From the NCBI RefSeq assembly GCF_008367235.1, contig NZ_VTZS01000003.1:434001-498000 (forward strand): a stretch of DNA of 64,000 bases, given 5' to 3'. Positions 44,528 to 55,245 of this stretch are shown in pieces. Made by a program: the position numbers and the translations under genes. Source of the DNA: Pareuzebyella sediminis. Lineage in GTDB: Bacteria > Bacteroidota > Bacteroidia > Flavobacteriales > Flavobacteriaceae. A model generated the notes under the pieces. It saw nothing but the letters and a program-made list of their open reading frames with translations. It made no database searches and was not told the DNA's origin. Position 1 is the stretch's first letter, and each line of letters starts with the position of its first letter.

Positions 44528-46963
44528 TTACAAGCGGTCGCGCTCGTCAACTTGTTTCGATTTCTGATTGTCATGGATTCTTACATTGCCGAACTTATAT
44601 CGGAAACCCAACATAAACAAGCGATTCTCAGCCCTTCTCAACGATGTGCTGTTTTGATCGAGGTATTTTCGGGTACTTAATTGATTGCCCTGATTAAAAA
44701 TATCATCTAACCCTATTGAGATACTCGCGTTGTTGTTCCACAACGTTTTTCGAAATAATACGCTCAAAGCCCCAAAGCCATCATAGGTTGAATTGGCACC
44801 GACTTGGGGGCCAAAGTACATAAAAGATAAATCGGCTGTCAATGACCTGTCATTCAAAAAAGTAAATCCGTTGGTAGTTTTAATAAACCAGCTGAATAGA
44901 TTATTTTCAACCGTCTGATCGGTACCTAAATTTTTGAACCTATTTGTTTCTTCCGCCAAACTTGCTAAAAGATAACAGTTCCAAAAGCTAGTGAAATCTT
45001 TGTTCAACATCAAATCGATCCCGTATGAAACGGCACTTTCCATATTCGAATGGATAAAGCGTAATAACTTGGTTTCGTTATTCTGAAATACCAGTTCTTG
45101 CAAACCATCTACCTCGTTCCGGTAAAATAACTCTACGGTATAATTGCTATTAAGGGTATAACCGGCCGCAACATAGTGTCTTGTCGCCGGTACAAGATTG
45201 GGGTCTCCCTCAATAGTAGAAAAGTTGTTTTGAAAAACCTGAAAGGGATTTATTGACTCATACTTTGGCCTGTTGATTCTTCTATAATAGTAAAGATTGA
45301 AGTCGTGCTTGTCGTTTGGTGAATACTGCACCGAAAAAGATGGGAACAACTTAAAATAATCATTTTCGTTATTTTGATCACCTGCCGACCAACGGCCGAT
45401 AGTGTGGGTATATTCGGTCCTTAGACCCATATCTAATTTCCAAAGGTCCCATTTAGCCTTGAAGGAAGCATAGGCGGCAAATATCGATTCGTCATAGTTG
45501 AATTTTCCAGCGGTCGTAGGTTCTATTCCTGGTTGTTCACGATTAAAACCTTCTTGAACTATAATGCTTTTTGATCGACTACTGGCATAGCGCAACCCGG
45601 TTTCAACAGTTGAGGTCTCGTTTAGCGGTGAGGAAAAATCAGATTGTAGGCTAAAGAGATTAATAAACTGTTCCGAATCAGTAGTAAAATCATTTTCTGC
45701 GGCAATATTTCCGTTTAAATCGAAAAAATCGGTCTCCAGATTTTGACCGTTGGAATAATCAAAAAACGTATAATGGGCGTTTAAGGAAAGTTCTGCCCCC
45801 TTTTCATTCAACTTCCGTTCATAATCAATATAGTATGAGGTGTTCAAGCGTCTTTCTTGCGATTTGTTCAACGTGTTGAAATCCGGTATGGAAGCGTCTC
45901 CTGAAATATCCGTCTCAGTATCATAGTCCCTTTTTACCGAAGGCTGCCAAATGGTAATGGTGGAAAGGCTCAATCGATTCCTGTCATCCAGATCATAATC
46001 AAAAAAAGCCGAAATATTATGGCGTTTCCGTTGTCTCAGGTAGTCTTGTTCCGCAACCCATTTCGACATTGTTCCGTCTGAATTAAAAAAATTTGTAATA
46101 TCGGTATATCTCGTTATTTCACGGTTATGGCTAAAATTATAATTGACGGACAATCCAGTGTTTTTCCCCTTAAAATAATGATCGGTACCGAGCATGTGCT
46201 TAGGTAATACCCCCTGGGTATACTTATTATAAATGGCACCGTTATAACCCGCTATAAGATTCCTTTTCATTTTAATATTGATCAACACCCCTTGTTCGGC
46301 ACTATATTTGGCAGGTGGGTTAGTAATGATTTCTATCGCCTGTACATCACTAGCCGAAGTGCCGGATAGGAGGTTTAGAATGTCGTCTTTTGGAAGGTTT
46401 ACAATTTTATCGTTGATCAATATTCCAACGGCATCACTTCCTCTTACGGTAAGTTTGTTGTTGATGATAATTACACTTGGTGTTCGCTTTAGAACGTCCC
46501 AAATATCGCCATCCGCCATAGCGGTATTTTCAATATTGAAGACCAAGCGATCGACCTTTCTTTCCAACCTTGGCTTTTGTGAGACGACTATCACTTCCTC
46601 GAGAGCCTGGGCACTATCATCTAGCTGGATCATACCAAGGTTTACATTTTGAGTTACGATAACCGAAATCAAGTCGGATCTATTTTCAATGTAACTGGCC
46701 CTTAAGAAGTAGTTGCCCTTTACAACACTCATAATCTTGAAATATCCCATTTCATCGGTCGACGCACCACCGATGGGCACCGTGTCACGAGCGGTAAGAA
46801 GTTCTACATTCGCAAAGGAAATAGGCGATTCGGACATATCTTTAACAATTCCGCTGATACTATAATCTTGGGAATGTAGAAGACACGCACAACACAAATA
46901 AATAAGAAAGGGGCCTACAAAATGTCTCAATAATGCTAATGGTTGAACTTCAAATCTAATCAA
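44528..46963 (-). CDS. TonB-receptor-like outer-membrane beta-barrel protein
   Basis: Outer-membrane protein of 811 aa. A signal peptide (about residues 10-31) is followed by a carboxypeptidase-regulatory-like beta-sandwich (YSISGIVKDMSESPISFANV, 33-52), a plug-like domain (about 120-215, LEEVIVVSQKPRLERKVDRL) and a long barrel with many aromatic-ended strands, ending in GFRYKFGNVRIHDNQ. This is the OMP_b-brl_3 type, smaller than SusC proteins and with no SusD partner. The start is TTG at 46963; no ATG is available nearby. The transported ligand is unknown. Confidence 0.88.
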   Translation of the reverse strand: MIRFEVQPLALLRHFVGPFLIYLCCACLLHSQDYSISGIVKDMSESPISFANVELLTARDTVPIGGASTDEMGYFKIMSVVKGNYFLRASYIENRSDLISVIVTQNVNLGMIQLDDSAQALEEVIVVSQKPRLERKVDRLVFNIENTAMADGDIWDVLKRTPSVIIINNKLTVRGSDAVGILINDKIVNLPKDDILNLLSGTSASDVQAIEIITNPPAKYSAEQGVLINIKMKRNLIAGYNGAIYNKYTQGVLPKHMLGTDHYFKGKNTGLSVNYNFSHNREITRYTDITNFFNSDGTMSKWVAEQDYLRQRKRHNISAFFDYDLDDRNRLSLSTITIWQPSVKRDYDTETDISGDASIPDFNTLNKSQERRLNTSYYIDYERKLNEKGAELSLNAHYTFFDYSNGQNLETDFFDLNGNIAAENDFTTDSEQFINLFSLQSDFSSPLNETSTVETGLRYASSRSKSIIVQEGFNREQPGIEPTTAGKFNYDESIFAAYASFKAKWDLWKLDMGLRTEYTHTIGRWSAGDQNNENDYFKLFPSFSVQYSPNDKHDFNLYYYRRINRPKYESINPFQVFQNNFSTIEGDPNLVPATRHYVAAGYTLNSNYTVELFYRNEVDGLQELVFQNNETKLLRFIHSNMESAVSYGIDLMLNKDFTSFWNCYLLASLAEETNRFKNLGTDQTVENNLFSWFIKTTNGFTFLNDRSLTADLSFMYFGPQVGANSTYDGFGALSVLFRKTLWNNNASISIGLDDIFNQGNQLSTRKYLDQNSTSLRRAENRLFMLGFRYKFGNVRIHDNQKSKQVDERDRL

Positions 46964-47032
46964 ATAAGTAAAATCTTACAAGTCTTGATTGCCACTAAGT
47001 TATTTGTATCCTAGAACGCCCCAAAAATAATG

Positions 47033-47040
47033 TATCTTTG
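47033..47040 (+). promoter_or_regulatory. -7 box of lepA
   Basis: TATCTTTG matches TAnnTTTG exactly and is followed by C, as often in this family. It lies 27 nt before the ATG. A TTG lies at 47004-47006, but 26 nt away, longer than the usual 17-23. Confidence 0.45.
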
Positions 47041-47067
47041 CGCACTAATTTGCTCTGAATATCGATA

Positions 47068-48864
47068 ATGAAAAACATTCGAAACTTTTGTATCATTGCA
47101 CATATCGACCATGGTAAGAGTACCTTGGCAGACCGTCTTCTTGATTTTACAGGGTCGGTTACCGCCCGTGAAAAAAAAGAACAACTTCTCGACAGTATGG
47201 ATCTTGAGCGGGAACGAGGCATCACCATAAAAAGCCATGCGATACAAATGGACTATATCTATCAAGGAGAGCCTTTTGTTCTCAACTTAATAGACACCCC
47301 TGGCCATGTCGATTTTTCCTATGAAGTATCTCGTTCCATTGCCGCTTGTGAAGGTGCCCTTTTAGTAGTTGACGCCGCCCAAAGTATTCAAGCCCAGACC
47401 ATTTCTAATCTGTATCTAGCATTAGAGAACGACCTTGAGATTATTCCGGTACTTAACAAAGTCGACCTGCCCAGCGCAAACCCGGAGGAAGTCACCGATG
47501 ATATTGTAGATCTCTTAGGGTGTAAGCCAGAAGAAGTGATCCCTGCAAGTGCAAAAACAGGTATTGGCATCGAGGCTATACTTTCTGCCATTATCGAACG
47601 CATTCCAGCCCCTAAAGGTAATCTTGACGAGGCTCTTCAGGCTTTGGTTTTCGATTCAGTATATAACCCTTTCCGCGGTGTTGAGACTTATTTTAGGGTC
47701 ATCAACGGAGAAATTAAAAAAGGGCAGAAAATAAAGTTTGTAGCCACCGATAAAAGCTACTTCGCCGACGAAGTGGGCACGCTAAAATTGACTCAACATC
47801 CGAAGCAAACCATCAAGGCCGGAGATGTAGGCTATTTGATTACCGGCATCAAGGATGCTCGAGAGGTCAAGGTAGGCGATACCATTACCGATGCCGCAAA
47901 CCCCACCAAGAATGCCATTGCAGGCTTTGAAGACGTCAAGCCCATGGTCTTTGCCGGCATCTATCCTGTTGATACAGAGGATTTTGAAGAACTCCGCTCC
48001 TCAATGGAAAAATTACAGCTAAACGATGCATCTTTGGTTTTTACGCCCGAGAGTAGTGCCGCCCTTGGTTTCGGATTCCGCTGTGGATTTTTGGGGATGT
48101 TACACATGGAAATCATACAGGAAAGGCTTGAAAGGGAGTTTGACATGACCGTCATTACTACGGTTCCGAACGTTAGCTATTTCGCCTTTACTACCAAAGA
48201 ACCTGAAGTGCCCGTAATCGTAAATAATCCCTCAGACCTGCCGGACCCCTCAACACTAGACCATGTAGAAGAGCCCTATATAAAGGCCACTATAATTACG
48301 AAGGCAGATTTTGTGGGAAATATCATGTCGCTCTGTATCGATAAAAGAGGCATAATTACAAACCAGACCTATTTGACCACTGAACGGGTAGAGCTCACCT
48401 TTGATATGCCCTTGGCGGAAATCGTTTTTGATTTTTACGATCGTCTTAAGACGGTCTCCAAAGGCTATGCATCATTCGATTACTCGCCCATAGGCATGCG
48501 CACATCGAAACTGGTCAGGGTGGATATTCTACTAAATGCACAGCCAGTTGACGCACTCTCGGCTTTGGTTCATTTTGACAATGCCTATAATATCGGTAAA
48601 AAAATGTGTGAAAAACTAAAAGAACTTATTCCAAGACAACAGTTCGACATTCCGATACAGGCGGCAATTGGTGCAAAAATTATTTCTAGGGAGACCATTA
48701 AGGCCCTTCGAAAAGATGTTACCGCAAAGTGTTATGGAGGCGATATTTCCCGAAAACGTAAGCTACTGGAAAAACAGAAAAAAGGGAAAAAACGTATGCG
48801 TCAGGTAGGCAATGTCGAGATTCCCCAACAAGCCTTTATGGCCGTGCTTAAATTAAACGATTGA
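47068..48864 (+). CDS. lepA: Elongation factor 4 (LepA), ribosome-associated GTPase
   Basis: Translational GTPase of 598 aa, the standard LepA length. The G1 loop AHIDHGKST (residues 10-18), G2 [11 protein letters not shown]3 DTPGH and G4 NKVD are intact. The unique LepA C-terminal domain is present ([20 protein letters not shown] near residue 550). It works on stalled or ionically stressed ribosomes. Divergent from the barrel-protein gene with a 104-nt shared control region. Confidence 0.97.
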   Translation: MKNIRNFCIIAHIDHGKSTLADRLLDFTGSVTAREKKEQLLDSMDLERERGITIKSHAIQMDYIYQGEPFVLNLIDTPGHVDFSYEVSRSIAACEGALLVVDAAQSIQAQTISNLYLALENDLEIIPVLNKVDLPSANPEEVTDDIVDLLGCKPEEVIPASAKTGIGIEAILSAIIERIPAPKGNLDEALQALVFDSVYNPFRGVETYFRVINGEIKKGQKIKFVATDKSYFADEVGTLKLTQHPKQTIKAGDVGYLITGIKDAREVKVGDTITDAANPTKNAIAGFEDVKPMVFAGIYPVDTEDFEELRSSMEKLQLNDASLVFTPESSAALGFGFRCGFLGMLHMEIIQERLEREFDMTVITTVPNVSYFAFTTKEPEVPVIVNNPSDLPDPSTLDHVEEPYIKATIITKADFVGNIMSLCIDKRGIITNQTYLTTERVELTFDMPLAEIVFDFYDRLKTVSKGYASFDYSPIGMRTSKLVRVDILLNAQPVDALSALVHFDNAYNIGKKMCEKLKELIPRQQFDIPIQAAIGAKIISRETIKALRKDVTAKCYGGDISRKRKLLEKQKKGKKRMRQVGNVEIPQQAFMAVLKLND

Positions 48865-48978
48865 GTCTCGAATCGTACAAGGAATTTAAATTCTTGTAAA
48901 TTTCCTTTAATTTTAAGGGATATGGACTTCGGTATTTGCTGATCGTAGTCAAAGAAGTGGGTTCTTATAGTATTTCGA

Positions 48979-51681
48979 ATGCAATCTAGGCTGTTTTTCT
49001 GCTTTTTCTGGATTTCTTTCTTCCCGTTTTCTCAGGAAGCGGAATTCCGATCGGATAGCTTGTTTCCTGAAAAAATTTTTTTGCAATTATCATCCCATGT
49101 TTGGGCAACCGATCAAACGTTATGGTTTAATGCTGTCGTAGTAAATGGAAGAGATCACCGTCCTACGGAGGGTAGCGGACTGCTCTACGTTGATTTGATT
49201 GATCCCAACGGAAACATCGTGGCGCACAAACTGGTAAGGCTATCGCAGGGAACCGGATACGGAAGTTTTGATTCCTATGACGACCAAACTGTAGGTCGAC
49301 ATTTAATTCGGGCCTACACCCAATGGAACGGCAATTTCGGGGAAGGCTTTATGTTCAAGACTTACGTCGAAAGAGTTTCATCCAACCCTGAAATAGGAAA
49401 AAGTCTGATAGATTCATTATTGGTTACGGAAAAACCATCCGGGAAAGTAGTATTGTCGGGAACACTCGAAAAGAGGGGTTTCGATGAAGTGCTCGATGCC
49501 AAGATTCCGCTCTTTTTGCATTGGAAAGATGGGCAAGATTCCCTGCTATTAAAGCATAAAAACAAAAAGGCCTCCCGTTTCCAATATGAAATCCCTTCTA
49601 AAATCAATTGGGTTACTTTGTCAAATGGAGTGCGTTCCGAAACGGTCGTGTTGAACCCGAACGCATTGGACCTTCAATTCTTTCCTGAAAGTGGCAAACT
49701 GGTTCATGGGTTCAAGAATCAAATTGCCTTTAAAGCCGTCGGTATCGATGGAAAAGGGAAAATCGTGGAAGGAACTATTTTTGATAACGATAATAACCAT
49801 ATCGCCGATTTCAAGAGCAATAGCCTGGGAATGGGTTCGTTTACCCTTTACGCAGATAGCCTCAAAAGCTATCATGCAAGGGTAGACTTTCCCGCGGACC
49901 CATCAGGCGCAGATGTTTTCCCCCTTCCGGAAGTGGTGCGGACGGGTCATATATTGTCGGTATCGCGGAGCACTGAAAAGGTATGGGTACGAGTGGCCTC
50001 AAATACCCTTAAAGACAACATAGCCATCAAGGTGTCTTGTCGAGGCACGGACTATTTTCTAATAGAGGGCCCATTGCAAAATGGTTTTTTGACCAAAGAT
50101 TTAAGGTCCGATCAATTGCCCATGGGCATACTTGTATTTACACTGCTCAATGAAAACGGGCAACCTCTGGCGGAAAGATTGTTCTTTAACGAAAACGATT
50201 CTGCGCGTCTAGAATTGGCATTAACCACGGACAAAGCGTCTTATGGTCGGCGTAAAGCAACTAATTTAAAAGTTCAGGTCAAGAATCTGTTGTCTAAAAA
50301 AGAAAAGGTAAAAGTGTTCGCCATGGCCATACATCAGGACCATTGGCCCAAAGATGAAGTGAATACCCTACAGTCCTATTTTCTAATGGATTCCGAGCTA
50401 AAAGGTAACGTTGAAAATCCGGGCTACTACTTCAACGCTCAAAATGAAAACCGATTAAAAGATATTGACGCGCTGTTGCTCACACAAGGTTGGCGCGATT
50501 ATAAATATCCCATAGTAAGAAGCTCTAGCCAATACTATACTGCTCAAAAGGGACTCGAAATGAGCGGTTGGGTAAAATACCCAGACAAGAAGAAGAAAGA
50601 TGGGCGTCTCATATCATTGGCAACTTTTGGAAAGAACCCTGCATTGTATCAGACGGCAATCGACAGCCTCGGACGATTTCGCTTTTTATTGAACAACAAT
50701 TACGGGGCACCGATCAAAGCGTTACTCAGTATTGCCGAAAGTTCCGAAAAAAGCAAGATCGATATTTTTCTTGAAAGGCATCAAACCCCCAAGGTAGTTT
50801 ATCAGAGAAAGCCAGTTGTAAAGAAGCCTGATAAGGTACTTAAAGCCATCATATATGCCCAAAAGGAGCGGGTTCGAATCGATGGAATTTTTGACTCCCT
50901 CTATGGTGTAACCCAACTAGACGAGGTTGTGGTCTCTGAGAATCGGTTGACACCAGAGAAAGCAAAGTTCTATAAACTATACGGTGATGCGGATGTAATC
51001 ATTTCAGGAGAGGAGATTCGAGAAAAAGAAAAAGATTGGTCCTACGGCCTTTATAGCATTCTATTGTTCAACTATGGTGATCAAATTGAAATCGAAAGAT
51101 TTCCTGATGGTTTTATGCTGGCGCATGTGCGGGCCGGATCTAGAGAAGCTACCCTTATAATGGTAGATGGTAAACTGATACCAAAGGAACAATACGAATT
51201 TGTACCTAGCATGTCACCCGATGTGGTAGAAAGTATTGAACTAATCAAATATGCGAAATTTTTTAAGCGTAGATATCTTACCGTATTTCCCGATGCCGAT
51301 CTATTCGAAATACCTGACTTAGGCCATATCATTTCAATCCATACCAAAGGCAAAGTTGGTGTTCATGGTGCCAAAAGGGCCACACCTGGTACATTGACGA
51401 CCTTCATAGAGCAATTATCACCTATAAAAGAATTTTATGCTCCTAAATACGACACTTCCGATACTGCAGATCGGAATAAACCCGATTTAAGGTCGTTAGT
51501 ACACTGGACCCCTTTCTTCGACCTTGATGCTTCCAGAACCGCTACACTTCAATTTTATAATGGGGACGTACTCGGCGCATATGTAATTATTGTAGAAGCC
51601 ATTTCTGAAAACGGCTTAATGGGCTATGCCGAAAAATCATATGAAGTTAGGGATGAAGCGTCCCAAGGTTTAAAAAGATAG
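48979..51681 (+). CDS. Large secreted protein with MG2-like and TonB-plug-like parts
   Basis: Exported protein of 900 aa with an N-terminal signal (residues 4-20). The first part (about 28-130, FPEKIFLQLSSHVWATDQTLWFN and on) resembles the MG2 domain of alpha-2-macroglobulins. Further beta-sandwich repeats follow. Around residue 650 TQLDEVVVSENRL begins a segment like the plug domain of TonB-dependent receptors (with ATLIMVDGKLIP), but no barrel follows. Such proteins are common in Bacteroidota, and their function is not established. It starts 114 nt after lepA. Confidence 0.75.
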   Translation: MQSRLFFCFFWISFFPFSQEAEFRSDSLFPEKIFLQLSSHVWATDQTLWFNAVVVNGRDHRPTEGSGLLYVDLIDPNGNIVAHKLVRLSQGTGYGSFDSYDDQTVGRHLIRAYTQWNGNFGEGFMFKTYVERVSSNPEIGKSLIDSLLVTEKPSGKVVLSGTLEKRGFDEVLDAKIPLFLHWKDGQDSLLLKHKNKKASRFQYEIPSKINWVTLSNGVRSETVVLNPNALDLQFFPESGKLVHGFKNQIAFKAVGIDGKGKIVEGTIFDNDNNHIADFKSNSLGMGSFTLYADSLKSYHARVDFPADPSGADVFPLPEVVRTGHILSVSRSTEKVWVRVASNTLKDNIAIKVSCRGTDYFLIEGPLQNGFLTKDLRSDQLPMGILVFTLLNENGQPLAERLFFNENDSARLELALTTDKASYGRRKATNLKVQVKNLLSKKEKVKVFAMAIHQDHWPKDEVNTLQSYFLMDSELKGNVENPGYYFNAQNENRLKDIDALLLTQGWRDYKYPIVRSSSQYYTAQKGLEMSGWVKYPDKKKKDGRLISLATFGKNPALYQTAIDSLGRFRFLLNNNYGAPIKALLSIAESSEKSKIDIFLERHQTPKVVYQRKPVVKKPDKVLKAIIYAQKERVRIDGIFDSLYGVTQLDEVVVSENRLTPEKAKFYKLYGDADVIISGEEIREKEKDWSYGLYSILLFNYGDQIEIERFPDGFMLAHVRAGSREATLIMVDGKLIPKEQYEFVPSMSPDVVESIELIKYAKFFKRRYLTVFPDADLFEIPDLGHIISIHTKGKVGVHGAKRATPGTLTTFIEQLSPIKEFYAPKYDTSDTADRNKPDLRSLVHWTPFFDLDASRTATLQFYNGDVLGAYVIIVEAISENGLMGYAEKSYEVRDEASQGLKR

Positions 51682-51836
51682 GGACCTATTTATAGTACTT
51701 AAAACAGTCTTGTCTTTTTCCGCCAATAGGAATTCGAACAAGAAGTTTTTAACATTTTCCTACAATTAACATTCAGAAAACAATTTTTTTTCGGGTCCGC
51801 TGTTTTAAGAAAGTCTAAAAAATAGATTTCAGATAC

Positions 51837-52070
51837 ATGACAACTTACATAGCCCAGTTTACGGCAGAACACCGTTTACTTAAAACCATACAGAACTCCA
51901 TTTTTATATGGCGGCAAGAGAGTGGGGAAATCGACACTACCCTGTTAGCAAATAAAATAAAGCGCGAATCGGCACTTCATTTCTACAATTTGATCGCGAA
52001 AGAAGGGGAGGAAATTGTCGGTGATGATATTTCAATACACATTTTTAAGGCCATGCCCTTTGCGGGCTAG
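51837..52070 (+). CDS. Small hypothetical protein
   Basis: A 77-codon ATG frame in an otherwise empty interval, composition normal for a soluble alpha/beta protein (MTTYIAQFTAEHRLLKTIQN at the start), no membrane segment or signal. I recognise no family. It lies 155 nt after the MG2-like gene and converges with the antiporter gene. Confidence 0.5.
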   Translation: MTTYIAQFTAEHRLLKTIQNSIFIWRQESGEIDTTLLANKIKRESALHFYNLIAKEGEEIVGDDISIHIFKAMPFAG

Positions 52071-52168
52071 GTCTATGGCAGATGGCCCGACTTTAGAGAG
52101 AAGAATAGGACAAATCAGAGAAATGTGCGGGATTGGTTTTGCCGTGACCTTGACTTTTCTGAAATAGG

Positions 52169-54052
52169 TTATTGTATTTCCTTTTCCTCTGGATGAGTCA
52201 CGGTATCGTCCTCGTCTTCTTCAGGGTCTTCTACGTCAAACACCCTCCCCAAATAAACCAACCGGTATCCTTCTCCGATGTCGGTAAATTCCGTACTAAA
52301 GGAAGATATTATCTTTAGATCCCCATCTGGTGTCTTTAAAAATATGGGTATGATATGGTCTTCAGCCTTGGTGATTTCTATAAGGCCTTCATAATGGGTA
52401 TTGTCTTTCAGTTCAATCTCGTGTACCGCAGGATATTTTCGCGCCGTTTCCGTCAATTTGATAAAATCATCCGTATGTGAAAAAAGGCCCTCCCTAGGAT
52501 TATTTTCAGGGTCATTCATCTCGTCACTATTGACTAAACGGAAGGATCCATTCTCCCCGAACTCCTTTCCGAATCGCTCTACAGCGTATTCGTTTATATC
52601 CGAATTACCCGTCAAAGCCATTAAATATCCTACATCATTGAGTTCAATATTATCCGTCAATGAATCGGAATAGATATCTGCAGTAAGGGCTTCAATGCCT
52701 AATTTTTTAGCTTTTTCTACATTGTTTTGGTTGTTATCGATGAGCACTACGTGCCGCCCATTTTTGTTCAGATACGCTCCAATCAAGCGAGAAACCTTGG
52801 AGGCCCCGATAATTACGATACCTTCCGACTTCTTTAGGAATACTCCTACTGTTTGTGCAAAAAGGCGTGCAGTGGTGGCATTAAGCAAAACGGTGCCCAG
52901 TACGATTACAAAAACCAAGGGGGTAATGTATTCGGCACCTGGTTCCCCTCTCGTTAGCAATTTAGATCCGAACAGTGACGCAATACCCGCTGCAACGATA
53001 CCTCTAGGCCCTACCCAGCCGATAAACAGTTTCTCATTGAACTTGAGGTTAGATCCCGCCGCACTAAGAAAAACACCAAGAGGGCGAATCAAGAAAACGA
53101 TAATGAGAAACAATACTGCCGTTTTCCAATTGTAGATAAGTTCTAAATCGGCCATATTAATATTAGCCGCCAATAGAATGAATAAAATAGATATCAACAG
53201 CACACTGAGAGATTCTTTAAAATAAAGCAGTTCCTTAATATTGGGCAAATCGGTATTGCCCATAACCATACCCATTATTACTACAGCCAAAAGTCCGGAT
53301 TCATGGGCAAAAACGTCAGACATAACAAAGACGAGCAATACCACGGAAAGAGATACGACGTTTAAGAGATAGTGCGGAATAAAATTCTTTTTGATAACGA
53401 AGGTCAGGGCGTGGGCAAATGTAAACCCAAAGGTAAAACCGAACAATAGAATTTTTCCGAACTCGACAAGGGCGGTCATGGTGTAGGCCTGCCCCTCACC
53501 CACACTTATAAATTCAAAAACCAATACCGCAGCCAAAGCGCCAATCGGGTCAATGAGTATGCCCTCCCATTTTAAGACTGCGGAAACATCTTTCTTTAAA
53601 GGAATGTTTCTCAGAATCGGAGTGATTACCGTCGGCCCGGTAACTATAATCAACGAAGAGAATAAAAATGATATTTGCCAACTGAGGCCGAAAATAAAAT
53701 GTGCCGCTATGGCGGCAACAAAAAAAGTAACCAAACTTCCCAAAGTAATGAGCTTTGTGATGACTGGTCCAATATTGCGAATTTCAGAGCGCTTCAGGGT
53801 AAGCCCCCCTTCAAAAAGAATAATACTAATAGCAAGGGACACAAAATAATAAAGCCCTTCTCCGGGAAACAACCCTTTCGAGCCGGTCCACACGGGTTCT
53901 ATTAATTTTGAACCGTCAGCCGTATACATGGAAGCTATAGGGCCGACTAAGAGACCTATTAAAATAAGTGGAAGTATCGCGGGAAGCTTGAAGCGCCAGG
54001 CGAACCACTGCGCAATTATACCAAGTATAACGATGCCGGCAAGTTCTATCAT
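52169..54052 (-). CDS. CPA-type cation/proton antiporter with TrkA-N and TrkA-C domains
   Basis: Inner-membrane Na+/H+ or K+/H+ antiporter, 627 aa. Twelve or so membrane helices (1-395) include the WVGPRGIVAAGIASLFG segment of CPA1 antiporters. A cytoplasmic Rossmann TrkA-N domain follows (about 405-520, GIVIIGASKVSRLIGAYL and VVLIDNN), which binds NAD(H) or nucleotides, then a TrkA-C-like domain up to an acidic tail (DPEEDEDD). The regulatory part suggests gating by ligand or redox state. Ion specificity is not evident. Confidence 0.92.
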   Translation of the reverse strand: MIELAGIVILGIIAQWFAWRFKLPAILPLILIGLLVGPIASMYTADGSKLIEPVWTGSKGLFPGEGLYYFVSLAISIILFEGGLTLKRSEIRNIGPVITKLITLGSLVTFFVAAIAAHFIFGLSWQISFLFSSLIIVTGPTVITPILRNIPLKKDVSAVLKWEGILIDPIGALAAVLVFEFISVGEGQAYTMTALVEFGKILLFGFTFGFTFAHALTFVIKKNFIPHYLLNVVSLSVVLLVFVMSDVFAHESGLLAVVIMGMVMGNTDLPNIKELLYFKESLSVLLISILFILLAANINMADLELIYNWKTAVLFLIIVFLIRPLGVFLSAAGSNLKFNEKLFIGWVGPRGIVAAGIASLFGSKLLTRGEPGAEYITPLVFVIVLGTVLLNATTARLFAQTVGVFLKKSEGIVIIGASKVSRLIGAYLNKNGRHVVLIDNNQNNVEKAKKLGIEALTADIYSDSLTDNIELNDVGYLMALTGNSDINEYAVERFGKEFGENGSFRLVNSDEMNDPENNPREGLFSHTDDFIKLTETARKYPAVHEIELKDNTHYEGLIEITKAEDHIIPIFLKTPDGDLKIISSFSTEFTDIGEGYRLVYLGRVFDVEDPEEDEDDTVTHPEEKEIQ

Positions 54053-54369
54053 ACTATTGGGATTTTTCTCAAAAATAATATTTTTCGGGGCATATCGGCC
54101 TACTATGGTGCCAATTTGGACGTCTTCGAAAAAATAAGATGCGCTTTGACCACCTTTAAAAATGAAGCCCTATACGTACTACGGGAACGCCCAAAAGGCC
54201 TGCTGTAAACATAAACATTTAAAGCATCACAACCATGCCTTTTAGTAATGGTAATCGATAAGTCTCCCATTATCGTAAAACACAACCACCAATAGTGTTA
54301 AAAAAGCGCCAAGGAGGGCCAAAATACCTCTCGCTTTTTATTATTTTGCATATTTCTAATCATTTTTCA
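54053..54369. other. Divergent control region between antiporter and MBL-fold genes
   Basis: No gene supported. A 60-codon minus frame at 54103-54285 has no motif. On the plus strand TATTTTG-C at 54342-54349, 22 nt before the ATG at 54370, is an imperfect -7 box (one spacer base short), with no TTG at the expected place. Confidence 0.4.
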
Positions 54370-55245
54370 ATGACCCTATATCCTATAGAAACCGGTAATT
54401 TCAAACTTGACGGGGGCGCTATGTTCGGTGTTGTTCCAAAAACGATATGGCAAAAGACCAATCCGGCCGATGAAAAGAATATGATAGATATTGCCGCAAG
54501 AAGCCTACTAATCGAGGATGGCAATCGCCTAATCCTTATCGATACGGGGTTGGGCCATAAGCAATCGGACAAGTTTTTTGGGTATTACTATCTATGGGGC
54601 GATTTCTCTTTAGATGCTTCTTTGGCAAAATACGGCTTTCATAAAGATGATATAACTGATGTTTTTATGACACATCTTCATTTTGACCATTGTGGGGGCA
54701 GCATTCAATGGAATAAGGATAGAACGGGATATGAGCCGGCTTTTAAAAATGCCCGGTTCTGGACCAATCAAGCACATTGGGAATGGGCAACAAAGCCCAA
54801 CGCCCGCGAAAAAGCTTCGTTTCTAAAAGAAAACCTACTCCCAATGCAAGAGAGCGGGCAACTTAATTTTATTGACACCCCAAAATCGGATGATAGGGGG
54901 CATACATACATCAATGAGTCAGAATTGGGTTTTGGCATTCTTTTTGTCGATGGACATACCGACAAGCAAATGCTACCCCATTTTACGTACCAAGGAAAAA
55001 AACTTGTGTTTATGGCTGATTTGATTCCTACAGCAGGTCATATCCCCTTGCCCTATGTAATTGGTTACGATACTCGGCCTTTACTAACGCTGGCCGAAAA
55101 AGAAGTTTTTCTAAATAAAGCAGTAGCCGAAGAATACCTCCTTTTTTTTGAACACGATGCACACCACGAAATTTGTACATTGCAACACACGGATAAAGGC
55201 GTACGGTTACATGAAATATATACGTTCAATGAGCTCTTCAACTAG
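54370..55245 (+). CDS. Metallo-beta-lactamase-fold hydrolase
   Basis: Cytoplasmic MBL-fold enzyme, 291 aa from the ATG at 54370; the frame is open further back to a TTG at 54295, but that part contains a low-complexity hydrophobic run and would cover the -7 box. The zinc site is H102-x-H104-x-D106-H107 (THLHFDHCGG), with further ligands likely in DGHTDKQM and EHDAHHE. It resembles quorum-quenching-like or general MBL hydrolases. Substrate is unknown. It overlaps the next gene by 17 nt, suggesting coupled expression. Confidence 0.88.
   Translation: MTLYPIETGNFKLDGGAMFGVVPKTIWQKTNPADEKNMIDIAARSLLIEDGNRLILIDTGLGHKQSDKFFGYYYLWGDFSLDASLAKYGFHKDDITDVFMTHLHFDHCGGSIQWNKDRTGYEPAFKNARFWTNQAHWEWATKPNAREKASFLKENLLPMQESGQLNFIDTPKSDDRGHTYINESELGFGILFVDGHTDKQMLPHFTYQGKKLVFMADLIPTAGHIPLPYVIGYDTRPLLTLAEKEVFLNKAVAEEYLLFFEHDAHHEICTLQHTDKGVRLHEIYTFNELFN

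Noticed and set aside
46995-47265. Two frames antisense to the start of lepA
   Set aside because: They mirror the conserved GTPase coding sequence and are shadows.
54103-54285. 60-codon minus frame in the antiporter upstream region
   Set aside because: No motif and it covers the probable promoter area.
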